A stretch of DNA of 64,000 bases from NCBI RefSeq assembly GCF_000379685.1, contig NZ_KB903272.1, positions 522,704 to 586,703 on the forward strand. Reading direction: 5' to 3'. Under the pieces are notes generated by a model, which worked only from the letters and a program-made list of their open reading frames with translations, was not told the DNA's origin and did no database searches. The stretch comes from Catelliglobosispora koreensis DSM 44566 (GTDB lineage Bacteria > Actinomycetota > Actinomycetes > Mycobacteriales > Micromonosporaceae). Positions 51,104 to 59,974 of the stretch are shown here, piece by piece; position 1 is the first letter of the stretch, and the number at the start of each line of letters is the position of its first letter. The position numbers and the translations under genes are program-made.

Positions 51104-52291
51104 ATGCGGCTTAGGTTGGTAGGTGCCGGGTTCCTGGTGTTGCTGATCGCGTTGCTGACGACCAGCGTGCTGGTGTACCGCAAGGCTTTTACGCCGGTCA
51201 GCTGGGTGACGCTGAAGACCACGAGCGCGGGCATGCAATTGTCCGAGGGCGCGGACGTGAAGTATCGCGGGGTGATCGTCGGCGACGTCCGCTCCATCAC
51301 GGCCGATGGCACCGCGGCGACCCTCATGCTGGCGATCGACCCGGCGCTGATCGGCCGCATCCCGGCTACCGTGACGGCTCGTTTGCTGCCCAAGACCTTG
51401 TTCGGGGAACGGTACGTCGAGCTGACCGGAACCGGTGGGCCCGCACTGCGAGCTAACGCTGTCATCGGGCAGGACCGCTCTTCCAACGCTGTCGAATTGG
51501 AACGCGTGCTCGACCAGGCCTTGCCGTTGCTGCAATCCATCAAGCCGGACAAGCTCGCCGCCACGCTGGGCGCACTGGCCTACGCCCTTGACGGCCAAGG
51601 CGAACAGCTCGGTGAAGACCTCACGACCGCTAACGCCTATCTGGCCGCGCTCAACGAGCAGATGCCGGCGCTGGCTGAAGACATCCGCAAACTGTCTGGA
51701 GTGCTTGACCTCTATCACGGTGCGATGCCGGATCTGCTGGAAGTGCTGCGCAACGTCACCGTCACGGCGACCACGATCAGCGATCAGCGGGAGCAACTCA
51801 GCCGGTTCCTTGTCAGCACAGCGGATCTGGCCGACGGGACGAACAGGGTGCTGACCGTGCACGAGGCACGCATCATCCAACTGGGACAGGTTAGCCGTCC
51901 TGTTTTGGAAGTGCTCGCCGCGTACGCGCCGGAATATCCTTGTCTTTTAAAGGGTTTGGTGAAGCTGCAACCGCGGGCGGAAGAGGCGTTCGCGAGCGGG
52001 CGGATGCACATCACGCTTGAGGTCACCAAGGACGGCGGCAAGTTCGAGAAAGGCCGCGACGAGCCGGTCTACGGCGGCGGTGCCGGGCCCAACTGCCGTG
52101 GACTGCCCGACAACGTGCATGTGCCGGCGCCTGGTGTGGAAATCAATGACGGCTATGACTACGGCGGCGACCGCAAAGTCATCAAAGGTCTGCTCGGTGC
52201 TTCGACCGGGACGCCACCCGACCAGGTTTCTGATCTGGCTGTGCTGCTGTGGGGTCCGCTGCTGCGCGGAACGGTGGTGAACGCGTCATGA
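51104..52291 (+). CDS. mceA: Mce protein A
   Basis: 395 residues: one N-terminal membrane helix (about 5-25), an MlaD/Mce core (SWVTLKTTSAGMQLSEGADVKYRGVIVGDVRSI, LLPKTLFGERYVELT; residues 30-115), then a long helical region (about 125-280) and a C-terminal extension. Six such proteins form the channel through which lipids pass to the membrane permease. ATG 51104 or GTG 51101. Overlaps mceB by 4 bp. Confidence 0.92.
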   Translation: MRLRLVGAGFLVLLIALLTTSVLVYRKAFTPVSWVTLKTTSAGMQLSEGADVKYRGVIVGDVRSITADGTAATLMLAIDPALIGRIPATVTARLLPKTLFGERYVELTGTGGPALRANAVIGQDRSSNAVELERVLDQALPLLQSIKPDKLAATLGALAYALDGQGEQLGEDLTTANAYLAALNEQMPALAEDIRKLSGVLDLYHGAMPDLLEVLRNVTVTATTISDQREQLSRFLVSTADLADGTNRVLTVHEARIIQLGQVSRPVLEVLAAYAPEYPCLLKGLVKLQPRAEEAFASGRMHITLEVTKDGGKFEKGRDEPVYGGGAGPNCRGLPDNVHVPAPGVEINDGYDYGGDRKVIKGLLGASTGTPPDQVSDLAVLLWGPLLRGTVVNAS

Positions 52292-53286
52292 AGTCGCTTA
52301 TCAAGCTCTGTATTTTCGGTGTTATCACGGTGGTGCTGACCGGTGCACTGGCGCAAACCCTTGGTGCGTTTAGCGGTGGCGGCACTACGTATACCGCTCA
52401 GTTCACGGATGTGGCCGGACTGCTCGAAGGCGACGACGTGCGCATCGCGGGCGTCAAAGTCGGTGAGGTGACCGGCATCCGGCTTGTCGCGGGCAACGTC
52501 GCGGAGCTGTCGTTCACGGTTGATGACGCGATCCGGCTGACCGCCTCGGCCAAGGCGAAGATTCGCTACCGGAACCTGGTCGGACAGCGTTACGTCGCCC
52601 TGTTTGAGGGACCGTCCAGTGCGGAGCCGCTCAAGTCGATTCCGCTGGCGCAGACAAGCCCCGCGCTTGACTTGACAGTCGTGTTCAATGGTTTCCGGCC
52701 TTTGTTCACGGGACTTTCCCCGCAAGATGTCAACGCGTTCGCCTTCGAAATCATCAAGCTGCTCCAAGGCGAGGGCGGAACGATCAAGAACCTCCTGGAG
52801 AAGACAGCGTCGCTGACGAGTTCCTTGGCCGACCGTGATGTGCTCATCGGGAACGTCATCACGAACCTCAATGCCGTGCTGGGGTCGATCAGTGCCCGCG
52901 ACGCTCAGCTCGACGAGACCATCAAACAGTTGCAGCTCTTCGTCTCCGGGCTTTCCGCCGACCGGGCCGCGATCGGCGAAGCGATCGTCCACATTGGTGG
53001 GCTGGCCTCCGCGACGACCGGGCTGTTGAGCGATGCTAGGCCTTCGCTCGCCGCCGACATCAAGGCGCTCGATTCGCTGGCTTCGACGTTGCAAGCCAAC
53101 AGTTCTACCATCGAGTCGACCCTGGCTACCGCGCCGGGACGGCTGCAAGCGTTGACTCGCACCGCCTCCTACGGCTCGTGGTTCAACTTCTACCTATGTG
53201 ACTTCGACGGCCGCGTGGTCGCACCCAACGGCACGGCGCTTAACCCGGTGACGTTCCACGGGACGAACGCGAGGTGTACGTCATGA
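52288..53286 (+). CDS. mceB: Mce protein B
   Basis: 332 residues: membrane helix (about 5-25), Mce core (TAQFTDVAGLLEGDDVRIAGVKVGEVTGI, IRYRNLVGQRYVALF) and helical tail region ending near 290; the C-terminus has two Cys residues (YLCDFDG, ARCTS). Start fixed by the ATGA overlap with mceA. Confidence 0.92.
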   Translation: MKSLIKLCIFGVITVVLTGALAQTLGAFSGGGTTYTAQFTDVAGLLEGDDVRIAGVKVGEVTGIRLVAGNVAELSFTVDDAIRLTASAKAKIRYRNLVGQRYVALFEGPSSAEPLKSIPLAQTSPALDLTVVFNGFRPLFTGLSPQDVNAFAFEIIKLLQGEGGTIKNLLEKTASLTSSLADRDVLIGNVITNLNAVLGSISARDAQLDETIKQLQLFVSGLSADRAAIGEAIVHIGGLASATTGLLSDARPSLAADIKALDSLASTLQANSSTIESTLATAPGRLQALTRTASYGSWFNFYLCDFDGRVVAPNGTALNPVTFHGTNARCTS

Positions 53287-54239
53287 ACGCCACACGGGTG
53301 GGCATCATCGGCACCATCATCGGGGCCTTGCTGCTCGCTGGCGCGTTTCAGCTGGACAATCTCGGCGGCGGAACGTCTTATACCGCAGCGTTCCGAGACG
53401 CCAGCGGGCTCGCCGCAGGCAACGAGGTTCGCGTCTCTGGCGTGAAGGTCGGCAAGGTTACCGGTGTTTCTCTCGCTCGCGGTTCCGGCGGTCCTTATGT
53501 GCGCGTGAGCTTCCGCGTTTCCTCCGTGGAGCTGGGATCGCAGACGGGCGCGACGATTCGCATCAAGACGGTGCTCGGGCAGAAGTACCTAGCTTTGACT
53601 CCCGCTGGGTCTGGTTCGCTATCGGGCGAGATTCTGCTGACACGCACGTCATCTCCGTTTGACGTGATGGAGGCGGTGCAAGGACTGGCCGGGACGCTCG
53701 ACCAGATCGACACCACCCAGCTGGCACAGGCGTTTTCCGTGCTGTCACAGACGTTCGAGGACACTCCCGCTGCGGTGAAGTCATCGCTCGACGGATTGTC
53801 GCGGCTCTCGCAGACTGTCGCTTCGCGTGACGCCGAGCTGCGCTCACTGCTCTCGCGGGCACACACGGTTACTTCCGTTCTGGCCCAGCGGGATGAGGAG
53901 TTCCGCAAGCTGCTCAACGATGCCAACCTGTTGCTGGCAGAAGTGCAGAAGCGGCGTGACGCGATCCATGCCTTGCTGACGGCGACGTCGGAGCTGTCAG
54001 CTCAGCTCTCCGGACTGGTGGCCGACAATCGGGACGCGCTCAAGCCAGCGTTGCAAAAGCTACGTTCCGTCGTAGCCGTGTTGCAGCGCAACCGCGCCAA
54101 CCTCGAAGCGACCCTCGTCAACCTCGCGCCCTTCGTGACCGCCTTCGCCAACGTCACCGGCAACGGCCGCTGGTTCGACTCCTACGTGGACGGCCTCGTC
54201 CAGGGCCTCACTCCCACCGTCCGTACCGGAGGCGCCTGA
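53283..54239 (+). CDS. mceC: Mce protein C
   Basis: 318 residues: membrane helix (about 7-25), Mce core (AAFRDASGLAAGNEVRVSGVKVGKVTGVSL, IKTVLGQKYLALTPAG), helical region with coiled-coil character (about 130-285). ATGA overlap with mceB. After its stop the operon is interrupted by 331 bp of repeats before mceD. Confidence 0.92.
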   Translation: MNATRVGIIGTIIGALLLAGAFQLDNLGGGTSYTAAFRDASGLAAGNEVRVSGVKVGKVTGVSLARGSGGPYVRVSFRVSSVELGSQTGATIRIKTVLGQKYLALTPAGSGSLSGEILLTRTSSPFDVMEAVQGLAGTLDQIDTTQLAQAFSVLSQTFEDTPAAVKSSLDGLSRLSQTVASRDAELRSLLSRAHTVTSVLAQRDEEFRKLLNDANLLLAEVQKRRDAIHALLTATSELSAQLSGLVADNRDALKPALQKLRSVVAVLQRNRANLEATLVNLAPFVTAFANVTGNGRWFDSYVDGLVQGLTPTVRTGGA

Positions 54240-54355
54240 TGCTTCCTCTTCTCCACGCCGCCCCCGTGCTCCGCGCGCTCACGCCCCGCTCTTTCGCCTT
54301 CCCGCCCCTTCCGGATGCCGAACGGCGTCGGCCCGCTTCGTGCCGCCGCTCTTTG

Positions 54356-54421
54356 GTGATCCACATCCCTCTGGACGTGATCGAAAGGCGGTTTGATCAC
54401 GTCTCACGGGATGTGGATCAC
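54356..54421. repeat. REP-like 66-bp palindrome
   Basis: Outer arms 54356-54369 and 54408-54421 are perfect 14-bp complements; inside, after a 4-nt gap on each side, 54374-54382 and 54395-54403 are perfect 9-bp complements with a 12-nt loop. Total 23 paired bases. Resembles repetitive extragenic palindromes. Confidence 0.75.
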
Positions 54422-54449
54422 GGTTGCGGATGTGGATCACGACCAAGCC

Positions 54450-54557
54450 GGCCAGGTGCGGCATCCGGCGCAAGGCGGCCAGGTGCGGCGTCACGACCAA
54501 GGCGGCCAGGTGCGGCGTCACGACCAAGCCGGCCAGGTGCGGCATCCGGCGCAAGCG
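54450..54557. repeat. Four tandem 27-bp repeats before mceD
   Basis: Units 54450-54476, 54477-54503, 54504-54530 and 54531-54557 all begin GGCCAGGTGCGGC and end in one of two 14-bp variants: ATCCGGCGCAAGGC-type in units 1 and 4, GTCACGACCAAGGC-type in 2 and 3. A partial unit precedes them (54436-54449). Confidence 0.85.
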
Positions 54558-54570
54558 GAAGGGAGCGGGG

Positions 54571-55602
54571 ATGAAGCGGTGGCAGGTGCTGACGGCGGCC
54601 GCGGTGACGGTTGTCGCGATCGCGGTAACGGCGATCATCTGGCCTGGTGGGGCGAGTAAGACGCTCACCGTGATCTTCCCGGGTGCTGTCGGCATCCACG
54701 AGGGCTCAGACGTGCGTGTGCTGGGCGTGAAGATCGGCGAAGTCACGCAGATTGTGCCGCAGGGCAAGACGGTACGCGTGGAGTTGCGCTACGAAGCGGA
54801 GACGAACATCCCCGCTGAAGCAAAGGCGCTCATCATCCCGCCGAGCGTCGTGGCTGACCGCTACATCCAGCTCGCCCCCGCCTACACCGATGGCGCGACG
54901 TTGCCCGACAAGGCAACTGTCCCCATCGGGCGGACCGCGGTGCCGATCGAGCTCGATGAGATCTATGCGGCACTGGACAAACTCAACGTCGCGCTAGGAC
55001 CCAACGGTGCCAACAAAGAGGGCGCGCTGGCCGAGCTAGTGCGTGTCGGCGCGGAGAACCTCAACGGCAACGGCGAGAGCCTGCACGACACCCTCGACGG
55101 GCTGTCCAAGGCGATGACGACGCTTTCTGAAGGACGGCAGGATCTGTTTGGCACGATCGCGAATCTCCAGGAATTCACCACGATGCTGGCGCGAAGCGAT
55201 ACCGCCGTTCGCGAATTCAACGGCCGCATGGCTCAGGTTTCGGCCCAGCTGGCGGCTGAGGGTGAGGAACTCGCGACGGCGGTGAGAGACCTCGCCAGGG
55301 CGCTCAGCGACATCACCGTTTTCGTTCAGGTGAACCGGGAAGAGCTGAAGCAGAACGTCGCCGCGCTCGCCGACCTCACCGGCATCCTCGTGAAGCAGCA
55401 AGCCGCGCTCAAACAGGTGCTCGACGCGGCGCCGCTGGCACTTTCCAATTTGAACCTCTCCTACAATCCGGCTTCGGGCACAACAGACACTCGCGATAAC
55501 GCGCTCGGCCCGTATGACCCGGCTCAGTTCGTATGCAAGCTCCTAGCCGAGTCATTGCCCGTCGCTCAACTGCCAGCCGTCTGCGGGGTGCTGCCGAAAT
55601 GA
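54571..55602 (+). CDS. mceD: Mce protein D
   Basis: 343 residues: membrane helix (about 5-22), Mce core (LTVIFPGAVGIHEGSDVRVLGVKIGEVTQI, IIPPSVVADRYIQLAP), helical region to about 290. The ATG at 54571 is preceded by GGAAGGGAG. A longer in-frame reading from 54424 would add 49 residues translated from the tandem repeats; I reject it because the membrane helix then would not be N-terminal. Overlaps mceE by 4 bp. Confidence 0.9.
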   Translation: MKRWQVLTAAAVTVVAIAVTAIIWPGGASKTLTVIFPGAVGIHEGSDVRVLGVKIGEVTQIVPQGKTVRVELRYEAETNIPAEAKALIIPPSVVADRYIQLAPAYTDGATLPDKATVPIGRTAVPIELDEIYAALDKLNVALGPNGANKEGALAELVRVGAENLNGNGESLHDTLDGLSKAMTTLSEGRQDLFGTIANLQEFTTMLARSDTAVREFNGRMAQVSAQLAAEGEELATAVRDLARALSDITVFVQVNREELKQNVAALADLTGILVKQQAALKQVLDAAPLALSNLNLSYNPASGTTDTRDNALGPYDPAQFVCKLLAESLPVAQLPAVCGVLPK

Positions 55603-56795
55603 CCCTCAGCCGGTACTCCATAATCCTGGCCTTGGTCCTCAGCGGATGTGCGCCATCCGTCATGCCGGGTGAGGCGTTCACTATCAAGGCAGAGTTCGCG
55701 GATGTCCTCGATCTGGTGCCACAGGCGGCGGTGAAGGTCAACGATGTCACTGTCGGCAGTGTCAAAGATATCCGCCTCAACGGTTTCACAGCCGTGGTCG
55801 AGCTGACCGTCGACAAAGGCGTAACCCTGCCCGACAACGCGACCGCGGCGGTCCGCCAGTCGAGTCTGCTCGGCGAGAAGTTCGTCGCCCTCGCCGCGCC
55901 AACGGATGATGCGGCTGAAGGTTCGCTCGGCGAGGGCGACGTTATCGCGCTTAACCGCACGAAACGTGGCGCGGAGGTCGAGGAAGTCCTTGCGGCCCTT
56001 GGCTTGCTGCTCAATGGCGGTGGTCTGGCCCAGCTGAAGACGATTAACCAGGAGGTCGTCAAGGCGCTGACGGGACGCGAAGGTCCGGCCAAGGGCGCAC
56101 TGCACGAGCTGGACAAGTTTGTGTCCAGTTTGGACAGCCAACGCGCTGACATCGTCAAAGCGATTGAGGCCCTTGACCGTCTCAGCGCCGGGCTGGCGAC
56201 CCAGACGGAAACCATTGGCAAGGCGATCGAGGCGCTCGCGCCTGGCCTGACAGTGCTAGCGCAACAACGTGAACAGCTAACTCACGCGCTGACGGCGCTC
56301 AAAGACTTGAGCACCGTGGGCGTCAGAGTCATCGACGCGAGCAAGAAGGACACGGTCGCTTCCCTGCAAGCGCTGCAGCCCATCTTGGAGCGGCTGAACG
56401 AGGCCGGCGACGCGCTGCCCAAGGGCATCAACTTCGCGCTGTCGTACCCGTTCCCGCCCAACGTGCAAAAGGCGATCTCAGGAGACTTCGTGCGGCTGCA
56501 CATCACGCTGGACCTTGACGCCGCGGCGATCCTGGCCAACCTGGCCGCTTCCGGTCCCGTGCTTCCGGGTTTGCCGCAGGTGCCTATCCCGCAGCTGCCG
56601 CAACTTCCGTTGCCGAACCTGCCGCTGCCCACCCTGCTGCCGACGGCGTTGCCCACGATCCTGCCCTCGGGACTCCTGCCCGACCTTCCGCTCATCCCCG
56701 GATTGCGGATGGGGCAAGCGAACCCGCAGACCGGTGAGATCGCGGGAATGCACGGCGGGCTCAACGCCATGCTGACAGGAGGTGAGCCACAGTGA
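55599..56795 (+). CDS. mceE: Mce protein E, lipoprotein
   Basis: 398 residues. Signal peptide with lipobox LSGC (Cys about 16), as in LprK-type MceE, then the Mce core (IKAEFADVLDLVPQAAVKVNDVTVGSVKDI, VRQSSLLGEKFVALA), a helical region, and a C-terminal tail of about 45 residues made of Leu-Pro repeats (LPQVPIPQLPQLPLPNLPLP). The tail may form an extended polyproline-like stalk. Start at the ATGA overlap with mceD. Confidence 0.92.
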   Translation: MTLSRYSIILALVLSGCAPSVMPGEAFTIKAEFADVLDLVPQAAVKVNDVTVGSVKDIRLNGFTAVVELTVDKGVTLPDNATAAVRQSSLLGEKFVALAAPTDDAAEGSLGEGDVIALNRTKRGAEVEEVLAALGLLLNGGGLAQLKTINQEVVKALTGREGPAKGALHELDKFVSSLDSQRADIVKAIEALDRLSAGLATQTETIGKAIEALAPGLTVLAQQREQLTHALTALKDLSTVGVRVIDASKKDTVASLQALQPILERLNEAGDALPKGINFALSYPFPPNVQKAISGDFVRLHITLDLDAAAILANLAASGPVLPGLPQVPIPQLPQLPLPNLPLPTLLPTALPTILPSGLLPDLPLIPGLRMGQANPQTGEIAGMHGGLNAMLTGGEPQ

Positions 56796-58063
56796 TAAGA
56801 CTCAAGCTCATTGTGTTCGCGCTTGTCGGACTGCTCGGCATCGGTTATGTGGGCGTCAAGTATGTCGGGCTGGGCGACGCGTTCACGGGACGCTACCTCG
56901 TTTTCGCGGACTTCTCCCACAGCGGCGGCATCTTCGTCAACGCTTCCGTGAGCTATCGCGGAGTACCCATTGGAAGGGTTGAAAGCGTTGAACTGCATGG
57001 CGATCTGGTGCGCACGGGCCTGCGGATAGATGAAGGTGTGCAGATCCCGTCGGCGTTAAGGGCGGTCGTGGCGCACCGCAGCGCCGTGGGTGAGCAGTAT
57101 GTCGACCTGCGGCCCGAGACGGACCAGATGCCGTTTCTCAAGGCGGGCGACGTCATCCCGGTGTCGCAAACGGGCCTGCCACTGCCGATCGAGACGCTGC
57201 TATCCAATTTGGAGCGTCTGGTCAGCAGTGTCGACCCGAGGGATCTCGAAACGCTCATCGACGAACTTGGCACGGCGTTCGCCGGCAATGAGTCCGCTCT
57301 CAAGGCGATCCTGACCTCCAATAGCCTGCTCCTGGAGGAGGCGTCCCGAAGGCTGCCGGAAACCGTTGCCCTGATTCAGGATTCGACGACGGTGCTCCAG
57401 ACACAGCTGGCGTCCGCCGACAACATAAGGCAGTTCGCTCGCGAGCTCGCCAGCCTCACCAAAACGGTCCGCGACGCCGATCCGCAACTGCGGCAACTGC
57501 TCGCTAACGGCCCGCCCGCTTCGGTGGAGCTGCTCGGGCTGCTGCGCGACATCGAACCTTCGCTGGCACCCTTGCTGGGCAACCTCATCACAGTCAATGG
57601 CATCGCGGTGCGCCGCCTCGACGGGATCGAACAGATCCTCGTCACCTACCCCTTGGTGGTAGCAGGCGGATTCACCGTGGTGCCGGGAGACGGCACGGCC
57701 CACCTCGGGCTGGTGCTGAATGCGGGCGATCCTCCTGCCTGCAATTACTACAAGAGCGGTCAGCCCTATCGCTGCACCGGCTCGGAGCTGGCCCAAGGTT
57801 CCGGGGTCCGCAGCTCCAACAACGTCCCACGGGTGGGTGCGGCTCCTTCACCCGCACCCTTGGCGCAGGCTAACCCCCGTACGCAAGCGCTGCCCGTGGG
57901 ACCTTTGGCCACCGGCGTCGCCCCCGTTGCGCCGGTGGCCAGTTTCGACCCGGTGACCGGCCTGGTCATCGGACCCGACGGGCTGCCCATGCAGTTCGGC
58001 TGGACCGGAGGCCAGGCCGCCACCGCGGGTGCTCAATCGTGGAAGGTGCTGTTGCTGCCATGA
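56792..58063 (+). CDS. mceF: Mce protein F
   Basis: 423 residues: membrane helix (about 4-24), Mce core (YLVFADFSHSGGIFVNASVSYRGVPIGRVESV, VAHRSAVGEQYVDLRP), helical region, then a Pro/Ala-rich C-terminal part. GTGA overlap with mceE; ATGA overlap with the next gene. Confidence 0.92.
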   Translation: MIRLKLIVFALVGLLGIGYVGVKYVGLGDAFTGRYLVFADFSHSGGIFVNASVSYRGVPIGRVESVELHGDLVRTGLRIDEGVQIPSALRAVVAHRSAVGEQYVDLRPETDQMPFLKAGDVIPVSQTGLPLPIETLLSNLERLVSSVDPRDLETLIDELGTAFAGNESALKAILTSNSLLLEEASRRLPETVALIQDSTTVLQTQLASADNIRQFARELASLTKTVRDADPQLRQLLANGPPASVELLGLLRDIEPSLAPLLGNLITVNGIAVRRLDGIEQILVTYPLVVAGGFTVVPGDGTAHLGLVLNAGDPPACNYYKSGQPYRCTGSELAQGSGVRSSNNVPRVGAAPSPAPLAQANPRTQALPVGPLATGVAPVAPVASFDPVTGLVIGPDGLPMQFGWTGGQAATAGAQSWKVLLLP

Positions 58064-58542
58064 AAACGTTGAAGGCGCGGATAACCGCCGCGGTGCTCGC
58101 GTTGCTGACTGTCGCGAGTGGATATCTCGCGGGGGAGTGGTATCAGGCGAGACAGGCCGCTCACGCGAAGGACGCCGCCTTGAGCGCGGCCCGTCAGTTC
58201 GCCGTCGACTTCGTCTCCATCAACGCGGCGACGGTCGACCGGGACCTGTCACGTGTAGTCCTTAGTGCGACCGGGGAGTTCGGCGAGGAGTACCAGCGGG
58301 GAATGCCAACCGTAAGGGCGGCGGTGCTGGAGAACAAAGTAGAGGCAGGAGGCACGGTACTGCGCGCAGCTCTCGTGTCCTCAGACGCCGACTCGGCGGT
58401 GGCTATCGTCGCCGTTGACGCCACGGTCAAGAACGTCAAAACACCGGAAGGGCGGGTAGCGCACTACCGCATCCAGCTCGACCTGGTTCTGGAAGAGGGG
58501 AGTGACCGGTGGCGCGTCTCCAAGCTGCAGTTCGTGGGATAA
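58060..58542 (+). CDS. Mce-associated membrane protein 1
   Basis: 160 residues: one membrane helix (about 7-27) and an external domain typical of Mas/Mam proteins at the end of mce operons (DAALSAARQFAVDFVSINAATVDRDL, then LVLEEGSDRWRVSKLQFVG). Thought to stabilise or assist the Mce complex. Overlaps the next gene by 34 bp. Confidence 0.85.
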   Translation: MKTLKARITAAVLALLTVASGYLAGEWYQARQAAHAKDAALSAARQFAVDFVSINAATVDRDLSRVVLSATGEFGEEYQRGMPTVRAAVLENKVEAGGTVLRAALVSSDADSAVAIVAVDATVKNVKTPEGRVAHYRIQLDLVLEEGSDRWRVSKLQFVG

Positions 58543-58997
58543 GGGTCCTGCTCGTCCTGATCGGCATCGTGGTCCTGATCGGCGGTTACGCCTGGTTCGA
58601 CCAGTCAAGGATGAGCCGTGAGCAGGCCGCGGCCAGGGAGTGCTTGGCGGTGGCCCCGGCCGCGGCCGCCGCGTTGTTCTCCTACGACTACCGCACTTTT
58701 GACGCGAGTGTCGCGAATGGACGCAGCTTCGCCACGGGTGCTTTCGAAACCGAATACGCGCAGACGACAGCCGCGCTGAAAGGAACCGCGGTCAAGGAAC
58801 AGGCCGTGGTCACGGCTCAGGCCAGCGTCGCCGGGCTGGTCAGCCACGTGGGCAGCCAGGTTGAGGTGCTGCTTTATGTCAACCAATACCGCCGCAACGT
58901 CAACATCTCCGGCGAACGGGTGGATCAGAACCGTGTCGTGTTAACGATGACCAAAGTGGACGGACAGTGGAAGGTCACGTCCGCGGCGGCAATCTGA
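58509..58997 (+). CDS. Mce-associated membrane protein 2
   Basis: 162 residues, the same plan as its neighbour: basic start, membrane helix (about 10-30), external domain (AAAALFSYDYRTFDASVANGRSFATGAF, TKVDGQWKVTSAAAI). GTG start with GAGGGGAG upstream, inside the 3' end of the previous gene. Last gene of the mce operon, followed by a long hairpin. Confidence 0.85.
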   Translation: MARLQAAVRGIRVLLVLIGIVVLIGGYAWFDQSRMSREQAAARECLAVAPAAAAALFSYDYRTFDASVANGRSFATGAFETEYAQTTAALKGTAVKEQAVVTAQASVAGLVSHVGSQVEVLLYVNQYRRNVNISGERVDQNRVVLTMTKVDGQWKVTSAAAI

Positions 58998-59050
58998 CGC
59001 AGTCGGCTTCTTGATTGGGCGAACGTGCCCAGACAGCGATTGTTAGGGCA

Positions 59051-59092
59051 GGCGGTGCCGGAATGGCGGGAGGGTTCCATTCCGTCGCCGCC
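59051..59092. terminator. Bidirectional hairpin after the mce operon
   Basis: An 8-bp perfect inner stem (CGGAATGG/CCATTCCG, loop 10 nt) continues outward into GGCGG/CCGCC with one wobble and one mismatch, some 15 pairs in all. Lies between convergent genes. Confidence 0.7.
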
Positions 59093-59911
59093 TTAACTAA
59101 AGGCCTTGGCGTTCTCGGCCACCCACTGCGCGAAGGGGCGGGCAGGTTTGCCGGTCACCTGTTCCACCGTGGGCAGGACGGTGTAGCCGGCCTCCGGTGG
59201 GTTGGTGCGCATCATGAGGAAGAACTCGACATCCTCCTCGGAGAAGCCGGATTCGCGCCACACGGCCACGATCTCGTCCTGGGTCAGCTCGATGAACTTG
59301 ATGTCGCGGCCGAGGACTTCGCTGATCGTCCTGACCTTCTCCGGCGGGGTCAGTGCTTGCGGTCCGGTGAGCCAGTAGTCGCGTCCCGCGTGACCTTCCG
59401 TGGTCAGCGCTGTGGCGGCAACGGCCGCGATATCGGCGTCGTGAATCATCGCACTCTTCATGTCCGGGAACCCTTCGCGGACAACACCTTCCGTCTTGAT
59501 GGACTCAGCCCATTCCAGAGCGTTTGACATGAACTCGACTGGTGCGAGCCGGGCATAGCCGACGCCAGCGGCATCGAGGGCGTCTTCGAGCGGGCTCTTG
59601 TTGACGTCGCCGGCCAGCACAGACACGCGCTTTCCTTGCGCAAGCGGGGCGATTTCGGCGCCATTGGCCAGCGGCGAGAAGTCCACTCCATCGAAGGTGA
59701 TCAGATGAACCGCGGTCACGCCGTCAAAGGCTTCGGCCAACGTCGCTGTGTCCGCCAGGTTGCCTTTGATGAGGTCAGTGCCTTCTGGCAGCCCGGCCTG
59801 GTCAGGATGGCGAGTCAGGGCACGCACCCGGTGCCCGTCAGCCAGGAGCTGCTCGACGAGGTGACGGCCGACGTTTCCGGTTGCCCCGGTGACAAGGATG
59901 TTTTCGCTCAT
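59093..59911 (-). CDS. NmrA-like NAD(P)-binding protein
   Basis: 272 residues of the atypical short-chain dehydrogenase family: ILVTGATGNVGRHLVEQLLADGHRVRALTR at the N-terminus (GATGNVG dinucleotide motif), then VHLITFDGVDFSP and a C-terminal NmrA-type part. Members are redox sensors or quinone/NADPH oxidoreductases. ATG 59911 is fixed by TAACGT 7 nt upstream (plus-strand 59919-59924); the longer frame to 60028 runs into the divergent regulator. Divergent WYL regulator probably controls it. Confidence 0.88.
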   Translation of the reverse strand: MSENILVTGATGNVGRHLVEQLLADGHRVRALTRHPDQAGLPEGTDLIKGNLADTATLAEAFDGVTAVHLITFDGVDFSPLANGAEIAPLAQGKRVSVLAGDVNKSPLEDALDAAGVGYARLAPVEFMSNALEWAESIKTEGVVREGFPDMKSAMIHDADIAAVAATALTTEGHAGRDYWLTGPQALTPPEKVRTISEVLGRDIKFIELTQDEIVAVWRESGFSEEDVEFFLMMRTNPPEAGYTVLPTVEQVTGKPARPFAQWVAENAKAFS

Positions 59912-59930
59912 GAGAGCAACGTTAGAGTCG

Positions 59931-59955
59931 ATCGCGGTCAGCTCCTGTCCGCGAT
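59931..59955. promoter_or_regulatory. Candidate operator between the NmrA-like and WYL genes
   Basis: Inverted repeat ATCGCGG (59931-59937) and CCGCGAT (59949-59955), 11-nt spacer, in the middle of a 63-bp divergent region. It overlaps the -35 positions of both promoters, fitting autoregulation by the WYL protein. Confidence 0.45.
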
Positions 59956-59974
59956 AGCTGGCAGAATCAAAGTC

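Larger units (their letters stand above)
54240..54570. other. 331-bp repeat-filled gap between mceC and mceD
   Basis: The rest of the operon is joined by 4-bp overlaps, so this gap stands out. It holds a large imperfect palindrome (54356-54421), a 14-bp direct repeat (54409-54422, 54428-54441) and four 27-bp tandem units. Open frames run through it in several frames on both strands because the unit length is a multiple of three; none looks like a real protein. Confidence 0.7.

Noticed and set aside
54450..54557. Possible CRISPR array
   Set aside because: The units are directly adjacent with no spacers, and no cas gene is present.
54239..54574. Open frame starting at the mceC stop codon, with RPGAAS-type repeats
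   Set aside because: The repeats come from the 27-bp tandem DNA units, and similar frames are open on both strands. No signal, domain or ribosome site supports a gene.
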